A stretch of 64,000 bases of DNA from Streptomyces sp. NRRL F-525 (lineage in GTDB: Bacteria > Actinomycetota > Actinomycetes > Streptomycetales > Streptomycetaceae), in the NCBI RefSeq assembly GCF_000716605.1, contig NZ_JNXE01000040.1, forward strand, positions 30,834-94,833, written 5' to 3'. Both the position numbers and the translations under genes were made by a program. Below are positions 1 through 8,839 of the stretch, one piece after another (the first letter of the stretch is position 1; each line of letters opens with the position of its first letter). The notes beneath the pieces were generated by a model, which was given only the letters and a program-made list of their open reading frames with translations, made no database searches and had not been told where the DNA came from.

Positions 1-163
1 ACACCACGCGCGGGCCCTTGAGCTTGCCCACAAGCTCTCCCAGGCTGTGGACATCGGCGAGGTCCGGGTTGCGGTCGTATCCGATGACGGTGTGGCCTGC
101 GCGGCGGATGCGCTCGCGCATGTTGCCGCCCATCTTGCCGAGGCCGACGAGACCGAGCTCCAT
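1..163 (-). CDS. gnd: 6-phosphogluconate dehydrogenase, N-terminal fragment cut by the window edge
   Basis: Only the first 54 codons are present. They begin MELGLVGLGKMGGNM, a Rossmann glycine-rich loop, followed by the RRAGHTVIGYDRNP segment typical of NADP-binding 6-phosphogluconate dehydrogenases. The full enzyme oxidatively decarboxylates 6-phosphogluconate to ribulose 5-phosphate in the pentose phosphate pathway. The ATG is preceded by AAGGAACA. The gene lies downstream of dnaN on the same strand, the arrangement known in Streptomyces (dnaN-gnd-recF), so co-transcription is plausible. The rest of the protein is outside the window, so the identification rests on the N-terminus and the gene order. 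Confidence 0.85.
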   Translation of the reverse strand, partial: MELGLVGLGKMGGNMRERIRRAGHTVIGYDRNPDLADVHSLGELVGKLKGPRVV

Positions 164-312
164 CAGTTGTTCCTTAAGGTGCGACGTGGCATGAAGGCAC
201 TTGCGTACCTGTGTCCGAGCCTAAACCCGGACGGTCATGCACACCTGTGGGCATACGCGCTCAGAAGTACCGAGCCGTATGCCCCGACCTGCGGTGTTCG
301 CGTCGGTATGGA

Positions 313-1443
313 TCAGCCGCTCAGGCGGACCGGCATGATCAGGTACTTGTAGGCCTCGTCCGCCTCGGCGTCCAGGGCCGGCTTGCCGCTGAGCAGGGCC
401 GGCTTGGTGGAGGTCGTGAAGGAGAGCTGGGCGACCGGGGAGTCGATCGCGCTCAGGCCGTCCAGCAGGAACGTCGGGTTGAAGGCGATCGACACGTCGT
501 CACCCTCGAGGTTCGCGTCGACGCGCTCCACAGCCTGTGCGTCGTCGCTGGAACCGGCCTCCAGGATCAGCACGCCCTGCTCGAAGCTCAGCCGCACCGG
601 GGTGTTGCGCTCGGCGACCAGGGCCACGCGCTTGACGGCCTCCACGAAGGGGGCGGTCTCGATCACGGCGATGGAGTTGAACTCCGTCGGGAACAGCGAG
701 CGGTACTTCGGGAGGTCGCCCTCCAGGAGGCGGGTCGTCGTACGGCGACCGGCACCCTCGAAGCCGATGAGGCCCTCGCCCGCACCGGAGCCGGACAGCG
801 CCAGGATGACGCTGTCGCCGCTCGTGAGGGCCTTGGCGGTGTCCAGGAGCGTCTTGGCGGGCACCAGGGCGACCGCGGACGCCTCCGGGTTCTCCGGCTT
901 CCACAGGAACTCGCGGACCGCGAAGCGGTAGCGGTCGGTGGACGCCAGCGTCACCGTGTCGCCCTCGATCTCGATGCGCACACCGGTGAGGACGGGCAGC
1001 GTGTCGTCACGGCCGGCGGCGATGGCCACCTGGGCGGCCGCCGAGGCGAACACCTCGCCGGGGACGGTGCCGGTCGCGCCCGGCATCTGGGGCAGCGCCG
1101 GGTACTCCTCCACAGGCAGTGTGTGCAGGGTGAAGCGGGAGGAGCCGCAGACCACCGTCGCCCGTACACCGTCTGTGGAAATCTCGACCGGCCGGTTGGG
1201 GAGGGCGCGGCAGATGTCGGCGAGCAGCCGGCCGGAGACGAGGACCGTGCCCTCCTCCTCGACCTCGGCGTCGACCGACACGCGCGCGGAGACCTCGTAG
1301 TCGAAGCTGGACAGGCTCAGCTGCCCCTCCTCCGACTTCAGCAGGAGGCCGGCGAGGACCGGCGCCGGCGGACGGGCCGGGAGGCTGCGTGCCGCCCAGG
1401 CCACTGCCTCCGCGAGTACGTCGCGTTCCACCCGGATCTTCAC
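313..1443 (-). CDS. dnaN: DNA polymerase III beta subunit (sliding clamp)
   Basis: Ring-shaped processivity clamp that tethers DNA polymerase III to DNA. I chose the GTG at 1443 because AGGAGG lies just upstream (AGGAGGCGGCAACA-GTG), giving 376 residues, the usual streptomycete length and start (MKIRVERDVLAEAV). An upstream in-frame extension to 1560 is possible but lacks the family N-terminus. Three clamp domains are evident: the N-terminal domain with RSLPARPPAPVLAGLLL, the central domain with the DTLPVLTGVRIE segment, and a C-terminal end YLIMPVRLSG matching the family tail (Y-I-MP-R). It faces oriC and is transcribed away from it, with gnd downstream. No oddity seen. Confidence 0.97.
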   Translation of the reverse strand: MKIRVERDVLAEAVAWAARSLPARPPAPVLAGLLLKSEEGQLSLSSFDYEVSARVSVDAEVEEEGTVLVSGRLLADICRALPNRPVEISTDGVRATVVCGSSRFTLHTLPVEEYPALPQMPGATGTVPGEVFASAAAQVAIAAGRDDTLPVLTGVRIEIEGDTVTLASTDRYRFAVREFLWKPENPEASAVALVPAKTLLDTAKALTSGDSVILALSGSGAGEGLIGFEGAGRRTTTRLLEGDLPKYRSLFPTEFNSIAVIETAPFVEAVKRVALVAERNTPVRLSFEQGVLILEAGSSDDAQAVERVDANLEGDDVSIAFNPTFLLDGLSAIDSPVAQLSFTTSTKPALLSGKPALDAEADEAYKYLIMPVRLSG

Positions 1444-2657
1444 TGTTGCCGCCTCCTGCTGTTGCCGGCGCTTCTCGGCCTGCCTGGCTTCGTCATCTGT
1501 CTCGGTGTCGTCGGTCCCTGTGAGGGGAAGGACATCGGGGAACAGTCTGACGCACAGCACTGACAGTAGGTGCCCGTCGGGGTCAAGTCGTGACGAGCGG
1601 CTGTCGGACGACGAAGGGCAAGTTGTGCACAGGCCCCACTTCGAAACGGATTCCTAGCTCTCTCTAGTTGCTAGTAGTAGTAGGGGCTGTGGATACCGTG
1701 GATAACCCCGTTTTCGCAGGTCAGGGCGGGAATTTTGTCCACCGACCCTGTGGGCGACGCCGGTGGACAACCTCGGGTTTCTGTGGAGAACGGAAAGTTC
1801 TGCACACCCCATGCACAGCCGAGGGCCACTTCTCCCCAGCGCCGTCCCCAGCTTTACCCGCCTTTCCCACAGCCCAACCCGGCACCTTCGTGTGACGCCT
1901 TTCACTCGACACGGTGAGGTGGCGCGTTGCGTTGCCGAACAGTGGACAGCGGTGTGGAGAAGCTGGTGATCGCTGGGGACAACCGGCCCCAGCCTGTGGG
2001 TTGTCGGTGGACAACTTGATCCACAGGCTGGGGATCAAGGATCCGTCCACAGCCTGTGGATATCTTTTGTCCACGAATCCACAAGCACCTGACCTGGTCT
2101 GATCGTCCCTCACCCGCGGCGCCTGTGGACACGATCTGGACAACTTCACAGTCCCCAGGATGTGGACGGAAGAAAGTCACCGAATCTGTGGAGGACGGCC
2201 GTAACCCGGCGGGTATTCGAACAGCGGGGGCTTGGTCCGTGGGTTTGAAACGACGGCGAACGGCTGCCGGATCGGCTCTGGATGCGCTCCGAACGTGCTT
2301 CGGGCGGGCTGAGAATCGGCTGCGGACCGCTTCGGAGGGGCTTCAGGGCGGCTCCGGAACCCTGGGGAACGGCTTCGAAGAGGCTCCGAATCGGGTCCGG
2401 AAACGTCCGTGGATCGTCACCGGACGCCACTGACACCTCCGCCCGCCTCCTCCGGGATGCTTTTCTCGGCGTGCCTCCGGCGCCCCTGCGGCGCTGCCGT
2501 CCACCTCTTTCCGCCCTCTTCCGGCGCCCGCCGAAGCGCCTCCCGGCGTCGTCTCAGGGCGCCGTCCCGACCGCCTCCCGGCACGGCAAAAGGCGCCCCG
2601 GGAAAGATCCCGGGGCGCCCTCGGTGCCGTAGCTCTGGTGCCGTAACTCCGCGGCTG
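1444..2657. other. oriC: Chromosomal replication origin oriC (dnaN-dnaA intergenic region)
   Basis: About 1.2 kb without a credible gene. DnaA-box-like nonamers (TTGTCCACA or its complement, up to about two mismatches) lie at 1623-1631, 1688-1696, 1697-1705, 1735-1743, 1762-1770, 1782-1790, 1941-1949, 1953-1961, 2006-2014, 2017-2025, 2043-2051, 2055-2063, 2067-2075, 2075-2083, 2124-2132, 2135-2143 and 2161-2169, with weaker ones such as 2187-2195. They fall in two clusters in both orientations, as known for Streptomyces origins. Four consecutive TAG triplets at 1672-1683 adjoin the box at 1688. From about 2228 to 2403 a degenerate GC-rich unit recurs every 10-12 bp. The gap 2420-2590 is GC-rich with no feature I recognise. 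Confidence 0.96.
2592..2619 (-). terminator. Rho-independent terminator of dnaA
   Basis: Perfect 12-bp stem GGCGCCCCGGGA with its complement and a 4-base loop. On the minus strand, the dnaA direction, the stem is followed by TTTT. It lies 38 bases past the dnaA stop codon, so it should end dnaA transcription before it enters the origin. Confidence 0.85.
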
Positions 2658-4628
2658 TCAGCCGTTCTTGATGCGGTTGGTCAGTTCGGTGACCTGGTTG
2701 TAGATCGAGCGGCGCTCGGCCATCAGGGCGCGGATCTTGCGGTCGGCGTGCATGACCGTGGTGTGGTCGCGGCCGCCGAACTGCGCGCCGATCTTCGGGA
2801 GGGAGAGGTCGGTCAGTTCGCGGCAGACGTACATGGCGATCTGCCGGGCCGTGACCAGCTGGCGGCCGCGCGAACTGCCGCACAGGTCCTCGACCGTGAT
2901 GCCGAAGTAGTCGGCGGTCGCTCCCATGATCGCCGTCGCGGTGATCTCCGGTGTGGAGTCCTCGCCGCCCGGGATCAGGTCCTTCAGGACGATCTCGGTG
3001 AGACCGAGGTCGACCGGCTGCCGGTTGAGCGACGCGAACGCCGTCACCCGGATCAGCGCCCCCTCCAGCTCGCGGATGTTGCGCGAGATGCGGGAGGCGA
3101 TGAACTCCAGGACCTCCGGCGGGGCGTTGAGCTGCTCCTGCACAGCCTTCTTACGAAGGATGGCGATACGCGTCTCCAGCTCGGGCGGCTGGACGTCGGT
3201 GATCAGTCCCCACTCGAAACGGTTCCGCAGCCGGTCCTCCAGCGTGACCAGCTGCTTGGGCGGCCGGTCGCTGGAGAGCACGATCTGCTTGTTCGCGTTG
3301 TGGAGCGTGTTGAACGTGTGGAAGAACTCCTCCTGCGTCGACTCCTTGTCCGCGAGGAACTGGATGTCGTCGACAAGAAGGATGTCCATCTCGCGGTACC
3401 GCTTGCGGAAGCTGTCGCCCTTGCCGTCGCGGATCGAGTTGATGAACTCGTTGGTGAACTCCTCGGAGCTGACGTACCGCACGCGCGTGCCGGGGTACAG
3501 GCTCCGCGCGTAGTGCCCGATCGCGTGCAGCAGGTGCGTCTTGCCGAGCCCCGACTCCCCATAGATGAAAAGGGGGTTGTACGCCTTCGCGGGCGCCTCG
3601 GCGACGGCGACCGCCGCCGCGTGCGCGAACCGGTTCGAGGCACCGATGACGAACGTGTCGAAAAGGTACTTCGGGTTGAGGCGCGCGGTCGGCTCACCCG
3701 GACCGGCCGCCGGCGCGGGCTTCGAGCCCAGCGGTCCCGGTCCGCTGCGGTGCACATGACCGGAGTTGGACGCCGAGTGCGAGTCGGACAGGTCGCGGCG
3801 CGCGTCACGCTGGTTGTACTGCTCCCGGGACTTCTCGTACTCGGCCCGCGACTGTTCGTACTCCGCGCGCTGCTGCTCGTACGACGGACGCTCCATCGGC
3901 TGCGGGCGGTACTCCTGCGCCGGCGGCGCGTACTGGTCCTGCTGCGACTGGTACGAGTCCTGGGCCGGGCCGTACTTGTCCTTCGCCGGCGCCCCGTACT
4001 GGTCCCGGTCCCGGTCCCGGTCCTGGGACGGCGGACCGTACTGGTCCTGGGAGGGGGGCCCGTACTGATCCTGCGGCGGCGACGCGTACGGGTCCCGCTC
4101 CGGGAAGCCGAGCCGCTGCTGCTGCCAGCCGTAGTCGTCCTGCGACGGACGCGGCCAGGCGCCCGGCTCGGGGCGCTGGTACTCCGACGGGTAGGCGGGG
4201 CGGGCGGTGGGCAGCTGGTCGCCGGGGCCGCCCGGGAGCGGCTCGGCGCGGTGACGGCCGTAGCCGCCCTCGTAGGGGTCCCGGCTCTGCTCGGGTTCCT
4301 CGTAGCGCCGCTGGGGCTGGGCGGGGGGTGCCGGCGGGCCGGGGGGCTCGCCGGCGGAGTCGTCGACGGTGATCGCGATGCGGATCGGGCGGCCGCACTC
4401 GCGGCTCAGCGTCTCGCTGACGATCGGGGCGAGGCGGCCTTCGAGCACGCCTTTCGCAAATTCGTTCGGTACGGCGAGCAAGGCGGTGTCGGCGACGAGT
4501 GCCAGGGGTTGGCAGCGCCGGATCCAGTGCTCGTCCTTGGTCTCGACACCCTGCCCACGCCCCTCACCGAGAAGTTGCTCCAGCACTCGTGGCCACACTG
4601 CGGCAAGATCGGCAGGTACGTCAGCCAC
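2658..4628 (-). CDS. dnaA: Chromosomal replication initiator protein DnaA
   Basis: AAA+ initiator that binds the DnaA boxes of oriC, melts DNA and recruits DnaB. The GTG at 4628 gives 656 residues beginning [18 protein letters not shown], the streptomycete start; an in-frame extension to 4754 is unlikely. Domain I is residues 1 to about 95. Domain II, about 95-300, is unusually long and rich in Gln, Tyr, Pro and Asp with repeated [12 protein letters not shown] units. Domain III carries Walker [10 protein letters not shown] near residue 356 and Walker [10 protein letters not shown]. Domain IV ends with the DNA-binding signature [14 protein letters not shown] near residue 617. Two opposed DnaA boxes upstream (4787-4807) suggest autoregulation. 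A terminator follows at 2592-2619. Confidence 0.98.
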   Translation of the reverse strand: MADVPADLAAVWPRVLEQLLGEGRGQGVETKDEHWIRRCQPLALVADTALLAVPNEFAKGVLEGRLAPIVSETLSRECGRPIRIAITVDDSAGEPPGPPAPPAQPQRRYEEPEQSRDPYEGGYGRHRAEPLPGGPGDQLPTARPAYPSEYQRPEPGAWPRPSQDDYGWQQQRLGFPERDPYASPPQDQYGPPSQDQYGPPSQDRDRDRDQYGAPAKDKYGPAQDSYQSQQDQYAPPAQEYRPQPMERPSYEQQRAEYEQSRAEYEKSREQYNQRDARRDLSDSHSASNSGHVHRSGPGPLGSKPAPAAGPGEPTARLNPKYLFDTFVIGASNRFAHAAAVAVAEAPAKAYNPLFIYGESGLGKTHLLHAIGHYARSLYPGTRVRYVSSEEFTNEFINSIRDGKGDSFRKRYREMDILLVDDIQFLADKESTQEEFFHTFNTLHNANKQIVLSSDRPPKQLVTLEDRLRNRFEWGLITDVQPPELETRIAILRKKAVQEQLNAPPEVLEFIASRISRNIRELEGALIRVTAFASLNRQPVDLGLTEIVLKDLIPGGEDSTPEITATAIMGATADYFGITVEDLCGSSRGRQLVTARQIAMYVCRELTDLSLPKIGAQFGGRDHTTVMHADRKIRALMAERRSIYNQVTELTNRIKNG

Positions 4629-5026
4629 AGGGCACGCTCTCTCACGGGTCCCACGAACGTGTGGTTCGCGGACGGGACGGGATGTACATCGGGTGGGGCG
4701 CTCGGGAAAAAGGTGTGGGGCGGGGGACAAAGGAACGAATCGGAGTCCAGCCACGGTAGTCAGGGCGACGGGTGCGGTTCAAGTTGTTGTCCCCAGCCTG
4801 TGGATAGTGTCTCCTCGTGACCGCTGGTTTGACCGGATGGCGTAGCCCCGCGTACCGTGACCAGGTCGAGTTGTCGATGGCTGCTGCCGCCTGCCTCCGA
4901 TGGGCACAGATCGCTTCGAGGTGATCGGGAAGCGGTGCACTCGGGCGTTACTGCGAGCTACTCGTGGGCGCACGGTGACAGCCAGGACGGCACCCGCCAC
5001 CACCGATTTATTTCTGGAGCCCCCTC
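4629..5026. promoter_or_regulatory. Divergent dnaA / rpmH promoter region with two DnaA boxes
   Basis: 398 bases between divergent dnaA and rpmH with no credible gene. TTGTCCCCA (4787-4795) and TGTGGATAG (4799-4807) are opposed DnaA-box-like nonamers separated by 3 bp. Paired boxes with this geometry are described in the Streptomyces dnaA promoter, where DnaA represses its own gene. I could not assign core promoter hexamers with confidence for either gene. GGAG at 5016-5019 is the likely ribosome binding site for rpmH. Confidence 0.75.
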
Positions 5027-5164
5027 GTGAGCAAGCGCACCTTCCAGCCGAACAACCGTCGCCGGGCCAAGACCCACGGCTTCCGCCTGCGGATGCGTAC
5101 CCGTGCCGGTCGCGCGATTCTCGCGAACCGTCGTGGCAAGGGTCGCGCCAGCCTGTCCGCCTGA
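5027..5164 (+). CDS. rpmH: 50S ribosomal protein L34
   Basis: A 45-residue, highly basic protein starting at [22 protein letters not shown], ending GKGRASLSA, which matches bacterial L34 end to end. It is a structural component of the large ribosomal subunit. GGAG lies about 8 bases before the start. It is the first gene of the conserved rpmH-rnpA-yidD-yidC-khpB-rsmG run; the gap to rnpA is only 21 bases and no terminator intervenes, so co-transcription is likely. Confidence 0.97.
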   Translation: MSKRTFQPNNRRRAKTHGFRLRMRTRAGRAILANRRGKGRASLSA

Positions 5165-5185
5165 TCCCGATCAGGTCATGACGTC

Positions 5186-5557
5186 GTGCTGCCTACCGAG
5201 CATCGGCTGAGGCGGCGCGAAGACTTCGCGACCGCGGTACGACGGGGTCGCCGGGCCGGCCGCCCGCTTCTCGTCGTCCACTTTCGTAGCGGTGCCACGG
5301 ACCCGCACGCGCCAGGGGAGAGCGCTCCCCCGACGCGTGCGGGTTTCGTCGTCAGCAAGGCGGTGGGCGGCGCCGTGGTGCGCAACAAGGTGAAGCGCAG
5401 ACTTCGCCATCTGATGCGCGAGCGAGTCGCCCTGTTTCCCCCCGGTAGCCTGGTAGTCGTACGAGCGCTGCCCGGAGCGGGCGACGCCGACCATGCACAG
5501 CTGGCCCAAGACCTGGATGCCGCCGTTCAGCGGCTGCTGGGAGGGGGCGCGCGATGA
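5186..5557 (+). CDS. rnpA: Ribonuclease P protein component
   Basis: Protein cofactor (123 residues) of the RNase P ribozyme that matures tRNA 5' ends. It begins [14 protein letters not shown] and carries the family signature in [22 protein letters not shown] (residues about 57-78), the basic RNR-type helix that contacts RNA. The GTG start fits the family N-terminus. Its stop overlaps the next start as ATGA at 5554-5557, indicating translational coupling to yidD. Placement directly after rpmH is the near-universal bacterial order. Confidence 0.96.
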   Translation: MLPTEHRLRRREDFATAVRRGRRAGRPLLVVHFRSGATDPHAPGESAPPTRAGFVVSKAVGGAVVRNKVKRRLRHLMRERVALFPPGSLVVVRALPGAGDADHAQLAQDLDAAVQRLLGGGAR

Positions 5558-5907
5558 AGTACCCACTACTGGCGCTGATCAAGCTGTACCAGTGGACGAT
5601 CAGTCCCTTGCTCGGGCCGGTCTGCAAGTACTACCCGTCGTGCTCCCACTACGGCTACACGGCCATAGACCGGCACGGCGCGATCAAGGGCACAGCGCTC
5701 ACGGCCTGGCGCATCCTGCGCTGCAATCCGTGGTCGCTCGGCGGTGTGGACCATGTCCCACCGCGCAAGCGCCCGCGGTGGCACGAGATGCTGCGGGGCG
5801 CATGGCGCGCACGCAAGGGCGGGACCTCCGCCGCCGAAACGGCCACTGAAGGGCTGAGTCCTTCGAGCCCGGCCGCAGAGACACCGTCCCATGCCCAAGG
5901 AGCATGA
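5554..5907 (+). CDS. yidD: Membrane protein insertion efficiency factor YidD
   Basis: A 117-residue protein with the YidD signature: [24 protein letters not shown] followed by [10 protein letters not shown] and [17 protein letters not shown]. YidD family members are small, membrane-associated through an amphipathic N-terminal helix, and aid YidC-dependent insertion of membrane proteins. The Ala/Ser/Thr-rich tail after residue 85 is longer than in many bacteria and looks disordered. The start overlaps the rnpA stop by 4 bases, and yidC starts 3 bases after its stop, so the three genes form a tightly coupled operon. Confidence 0.95.
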   Translation: MKYPLLALIKLYQWTISPLLGPVCKYYPSCSHYGYTAIDRHGAIKGTALTAWRILRCNPWSLGGVDHVPPRKRPRWHEMLRGAWRARKGGTSAAETATEGLSPSSPAAETPSHAQGA

Positions 5908-5910
5908 TTA

Positions 5911-7209
5911 GTGGACACGATTGCCAGTCTTTTCAGCTTCATCACGACACCCGTTTCTTGGGTCATCGTCCAGTTCCACTCGGTGTACGGGAAGGTTTTC
6001 GGTCCCGACACGGGCTGGGCCTGGGGCCTGTCCATCGTGTCCCTGGTGATCCTGATCCGCATCTGTCTGATCCCGCTCTTCGTGAAGCAGATCAAGGCGA
6101 CCCGGGCCATGCAGACCCTGCAGCCCGAGATGAAGAAGATCCAGGAACGCTACAAGAACGACAAGCAGCGTCAGTCCGAAGAGATGATGAAGCTGTACAA
6201 GGAGTCGGGTACCAACCCGCTCTCCTCGTGCCTTCCCATCCTGGCGCAGTCCCCGTTCTTCTTCGCCCTGTACCACGTGCTCAACGGCATCGCGACGGGC
6301 ACGACGATCGGCGTCATCAACGACTCGCTGCTCGCCAGCGCGCGTAAGGCGCACATCTTCGGTGCCCCGCTCGCCGCGAAGTTCACGGACGGCAGCAGCA
6401 AGGTCGAGGCGCTCGGCGCCACGCTGACCGACGTCCGTGTGGTCACCGCGGTCATGATCGTGATGATGTCGGCGTCGCAGTTCTACACGCAGCGCCAGCT
6501 GATGACGAAGAACGTCGACACCACGGTGAAGACCCCGTTCATGCAGCAGCAGAAGATGCTGATGTACGTCTTCCCGGTCATGTTCGCCATCTTCGGCATC
6601 AACTTCCCCGTCGGTGTTCTCGTCTACTGGCTGACCACCAACGTGTGGACCATGGGCCAGCAGATGTACGTCATTCACAACAACCCGACCCCGGGTTCGA
6701 AGGCCCAGGCCGCTTACCTGGAGCGCCTGACCAAGCACGTCACGCACCACGAGAAGACGCGCAGCCGGGGTGAGAAGGCCATCGTCAAGGCGATCGTCTC
6801 CAAGGGCCGTGACCGCAACGAGTTCGAGCGCAAGTTCATCAACAGCCTCACCAAGGTGGGCCTCGTGGCCCAGCCCGACGGCACCGTGGTGAAGGGCGAG
6901 AGCACGGCTGTGGAGACCGAGGACGGTACGCCGACCACGGCCACTCCACGGCGTCAGCAGCCCAAGCGGCAGACCAAGGCCCAGCGCCAGTCCGCCGCCG
7001 CGAAGGCGGCCGACGACAGCGCCGAACACGATGCCGATGACGCCGACGAGCCGAAGACCTCGCTGACCAAGTCGGACGAACCCGAGGACGCCAAGCCCGC
7101 CACCGCCGCGAAGAAGCCCGCCCCGAAGCCCGCCGGCGGTACCCGCAGCAAGGCCCAGTCCGGACAGCGCAAGGGTCCGCAGCGGCCCAAGTCCCCGTCC
7201 AAGAAGTAA
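5911..7209 (+). CDS. yidC: Membrane protein insertase YidC/OxaA
   Basis: A 432-residue integral membrane protein of the YidC/Oxa1 family, which inserts and folds membrane proteins alone or with SecYEG. The conserved core runs from the first membrane segment (near residue 10) through [19 protein letters not shown], where the arginine is the hydrophilic-groove residue, and [20 protein letters not shown], to [19 protein letters not shown] near residue 245. As in other Gram-positive members there is no large periplasmic domain. The C-terminal 120 residues are charged, Ala/Lys-rich and probably a ribosome-binding tail. The GTG start lies 3 bases after yidD. Confidence 0.96.
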   Translation: MDTIASLFSFITTPVSWVIVQFHSVYGKVFGPDTGWAWGLSIVSLVILIRICLIPLFVKQIKATRAMQTLQPEMKKIQERYKNDKQRQSEEMMKLYKESGTNPLSSCLPILAQSPFFFALYHVLNGIATGTTIGVINDSLLASARKAHIFGAPLAAKFTDGSSKVEALGATLTDVRVVTAVMIVMMSASQFYTQRQLMTKNVDTTVKTPFMQQQKMLMYVFPVMFAIFGINFPVGVLVYWLTTNVWTMGQQMYVIHNNPTPGSKAQAAYLERLTKHVTHHEKTRSRGEKAIVKAIVSKGRDRNEFERKFINSLTKVGLVAQPDGTVVKGESTAVETEDGTPTTATPRRQQPKRQTKAQRQSAAAKAADDSAEHDADDADEPKTSLTKSDEPEDAKPATAAKKPAPKPAGGTRSKAQSGQRKGPQRPKSPSKK

Positions 7210-7225
7210 AGAAGGAGTCCATCCC

Positions 7226-7738
7226 GTGACGGAAGGCACCACCTCCGCCGCTGCTGAGGGTGCAGACACCCTGTCCCGCCTGGAGCAGGAGGGCGAGATC
7301 GCGGCGGACTACCTCGAGGGTCTGCTGGACATCGCCGATCTCGACGGCGACATCGACATGGATGTCGAGGCCGACCGCGCCGCTGTCTCGATCATCAGCG
7401 ACAGCAGCGGCCGCGACCTCCAGAAGCTCGTCGGCCGTGACGGTGAGGTGCTGGAAGCACTCCAGGAGCTCACCCGCCTGGCCGTGCACCGGGAGACCGG
7501 GGACCGCAGCCGGCTGATGCTGGACATCGCGGGCTACCGCGCCAAGAAGCGCACCGAGCTCTCCGAGCTGGGCGCCAAGGCCGCGGCCGACGTGAAGAAC
7601 ACCGGCGAGCCGGTGAAGCTGAACCCGATGACCCCGTTCGAGCGCAAGGTCGTGCACGACGCGGTCAAGGCCGCGGGACTGCGCAGCGAGTCGGAGGGCG
7701 AGGAGCCGCAGCGCTTCGTCGTCGTGCTTCCCGCCTGA
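7226..7738 (+). CDS. khpB: RNA-binding protein KhpB (Jag; KH plus R3H domains)
   Basis: A 170-residue cytoplasmic protein. Residues about 50-115 form a KH domain (GRDLQKLVGRDGEVLEALQELTRL), and residues about 115-170 an R3H domain with the signature NPMTPFERKVVHDAVK. KhpB/Jag homologues bind small RNAs and mRNAs, are linked to cell division and elongation in Gram-positives, and typically follow yidC. AAGGAG precedes the GTG start. An acidic N-terminus (residues 1-45) is typical of actinobacterial members; the separate Jag-N domain of Firmicutes is absent. Confidence 0.93.
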   Translation: MTEGTTSAAAEGADTLSRLEQEGEIAADYLEGLLDIADLDGDIDMDVEADRAAVSIISDSSGRDLQKLVGRDGEVLEALQELTRLAVHRETGDRSRLMLDIAGYRAKKRTELSELGAKAAADVKNTGEPVKLNPMTPFERKVVHDAVKAAGLRSESEGEEPQRFVVVLPA

Positions 7739-7756
7739 TCGGTCCCCGCGTTTACC

Positions 7757-7783
7757 GGCCCCGTCTGTTGAGCAGACGGGGCC
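7757..7783 (+). terminator. Terminator after khpB
   Basis: Perfect 11-bp stem GGCCCCGTCTG with loop TTGAG and its complement, followed by GAACTTT. It lies 19 bases past the khpB stop. rsmG begins only 90 bases further on, so it may have its own promoter or be expressed by read-through. Confidence 0.7.
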
Positions 7784-7872
7784 GAACTTTGTCAGCCTGA
7801 TAGTCCTGTAGTTCTGGTGGTCCTGGTGGTCAGCGCCCAATGCGCTTTTGCGGTACGGAAGGACGGTCCCCC

Positions 7873-8589
7873 GTGACGGAGGCAGCGGAGCTTCCCCCCG
7901 CGCCCGAGCAGGCGCGCGAGGTGTTCGGCGATCGCTTCGAGGATGCGGTCCGGTACGCCGAGCTGCTCGCCGACGCGGGCGTGCAGCGCGGCCTGATCGG
8001 CCCACGTGAGGTGCCCCGCCTGTGGGAGCGGCACCTGCTGAACTGCGCGGTCCTCTCGGAGGTCGTGCCCGACGGTGTGACCGTGTGCGATGTCGGCTCC
8101 GGCGCCGGCCTCCCGGGCATTCCCCTGGCCCTGGTCCGCGAGGACATCAAGATCACCCTCCTCGAACCGCTCCTCCGCCGTACGACGTTCCTCACCGAGG
8201 TCGTGGAACTCCTCGGCCTCGACCACGTCACCGTCGTGCGCGGGCGTGCCGAGGAGGTCATGGGCACACTGCAGCCGGTCCACGTGGTGACGGCCCGGGC
8301 GGTGGCTCCGCTGGAGCGCCTGGCCACTTGGGGCATCCCGCTGCTGCGTCCCTACGGCGAGATGCTCGCCCTCAAGGGGGACACGGCGGAGGAGGAACTC
8401 AAGAGCGCGGCGACCGTACTCAGCAAGCTCGGAGCCGTGGAGACGTCCATCCTGCACGTCGGCGAAGGCATCGTCGATCCGCTGTCCACGGTAGTGCGTG
8501 TAGAGGTCGGAGAGAGCCCCGGCGGGGTTCGTTTCGCGGCCAAGCGGGCCAAGGCGGCTCGCACGGGGCGTACCCGTCGGCGTCGTTGA
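7873..8589 (+). CDS. rsmG: 16S rRNA (guanine-527-N7)-methyltransferase RsmG (GidB)
   Basis: SAM-dependent enzyme that methylates G527 of 16S rRNA; loss of RsmG gives low-level streptomycin resistance in Streptomyces. The GTG at 7873 gives 238 residues (MTEAAELPPAPEQAREVFGD), matching the family, whereas an in-frame ATG at 7840 would add an unlikely leader. The SAM-binding motif CDVGSGAGLPGIPLAL lies near residue 78, followed by the motif around TLLEPLLRRTTFL. The tail (KRAKAARTGRTRRRR) is highly basic. It precedes parA, the usual order in actinobacteria. Confidence 0.95.
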   Translation: MTEAAELPPAPEQAREVFGDRFEDAVRYAELLADAGVQRGLIGPREVPRLWERHLLNCAVLSEVVPDGVTVCDVGSGAGLPGIPLALVREDIKITLLEPLLRRTTFLTEVVELLGLDHVTVVRGRAEEVMGTLQPVHVVTARAVAPLERLATWGIPLLRPYGEMLALKGDTAEEELKSAATVLSKLGAVETSILHVGEGIVDPLSTVVRVEVGESPGGVRFAAKRAKAARTGRTRRRR

Positions 8590-8667
8590 GACTTACTCCA
8601 CACAAGCTGCCAAAACTACGCATGCCGGAGTGTCGCCGACAGTTCGGCCTCGGCGGCTGTGCATCGT

Positions 8668-8681
8668 GTTTCACGTGAAAC
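8668..8681. promoter_or_regulatory. parS: parS site (perfect)
   Basis: GTTTCACGTGAAAC, the ParB centromere site, in the rsmG-parA gap and upstream of the parA start. It may also influence parAB expression. Confidence 0.95.
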
Positions 8682-8839
8682 GTCGCTCACTGCTGCACGG
8701 CATCATCGGCCGCACCCGCGCTGCGGCCGAACCCCGCGACCGGAAGCCTCTCGGATCACTCGGAGAGGGCACGGAGTTGTCCACAGAGGTGGAATTCTCC
8801 ACAGAACAACAGGCCTCACTGGTTCACGACCCTGAAGAC

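Noticed and set aside
211..1563. Long plus-strand reading frame opposite dnaN
   Set aside because: It is the antisense shadow of dnaN; the Arg/Gly-rich translation matches no family and arises from high-GC third positions.
2409..4820. 800-codon plus-strand frame opposite dnaA
   Set aside because: It overlaps dnaA completely on the other strand, with an Arg/Val/Leu-rich shadow translation.
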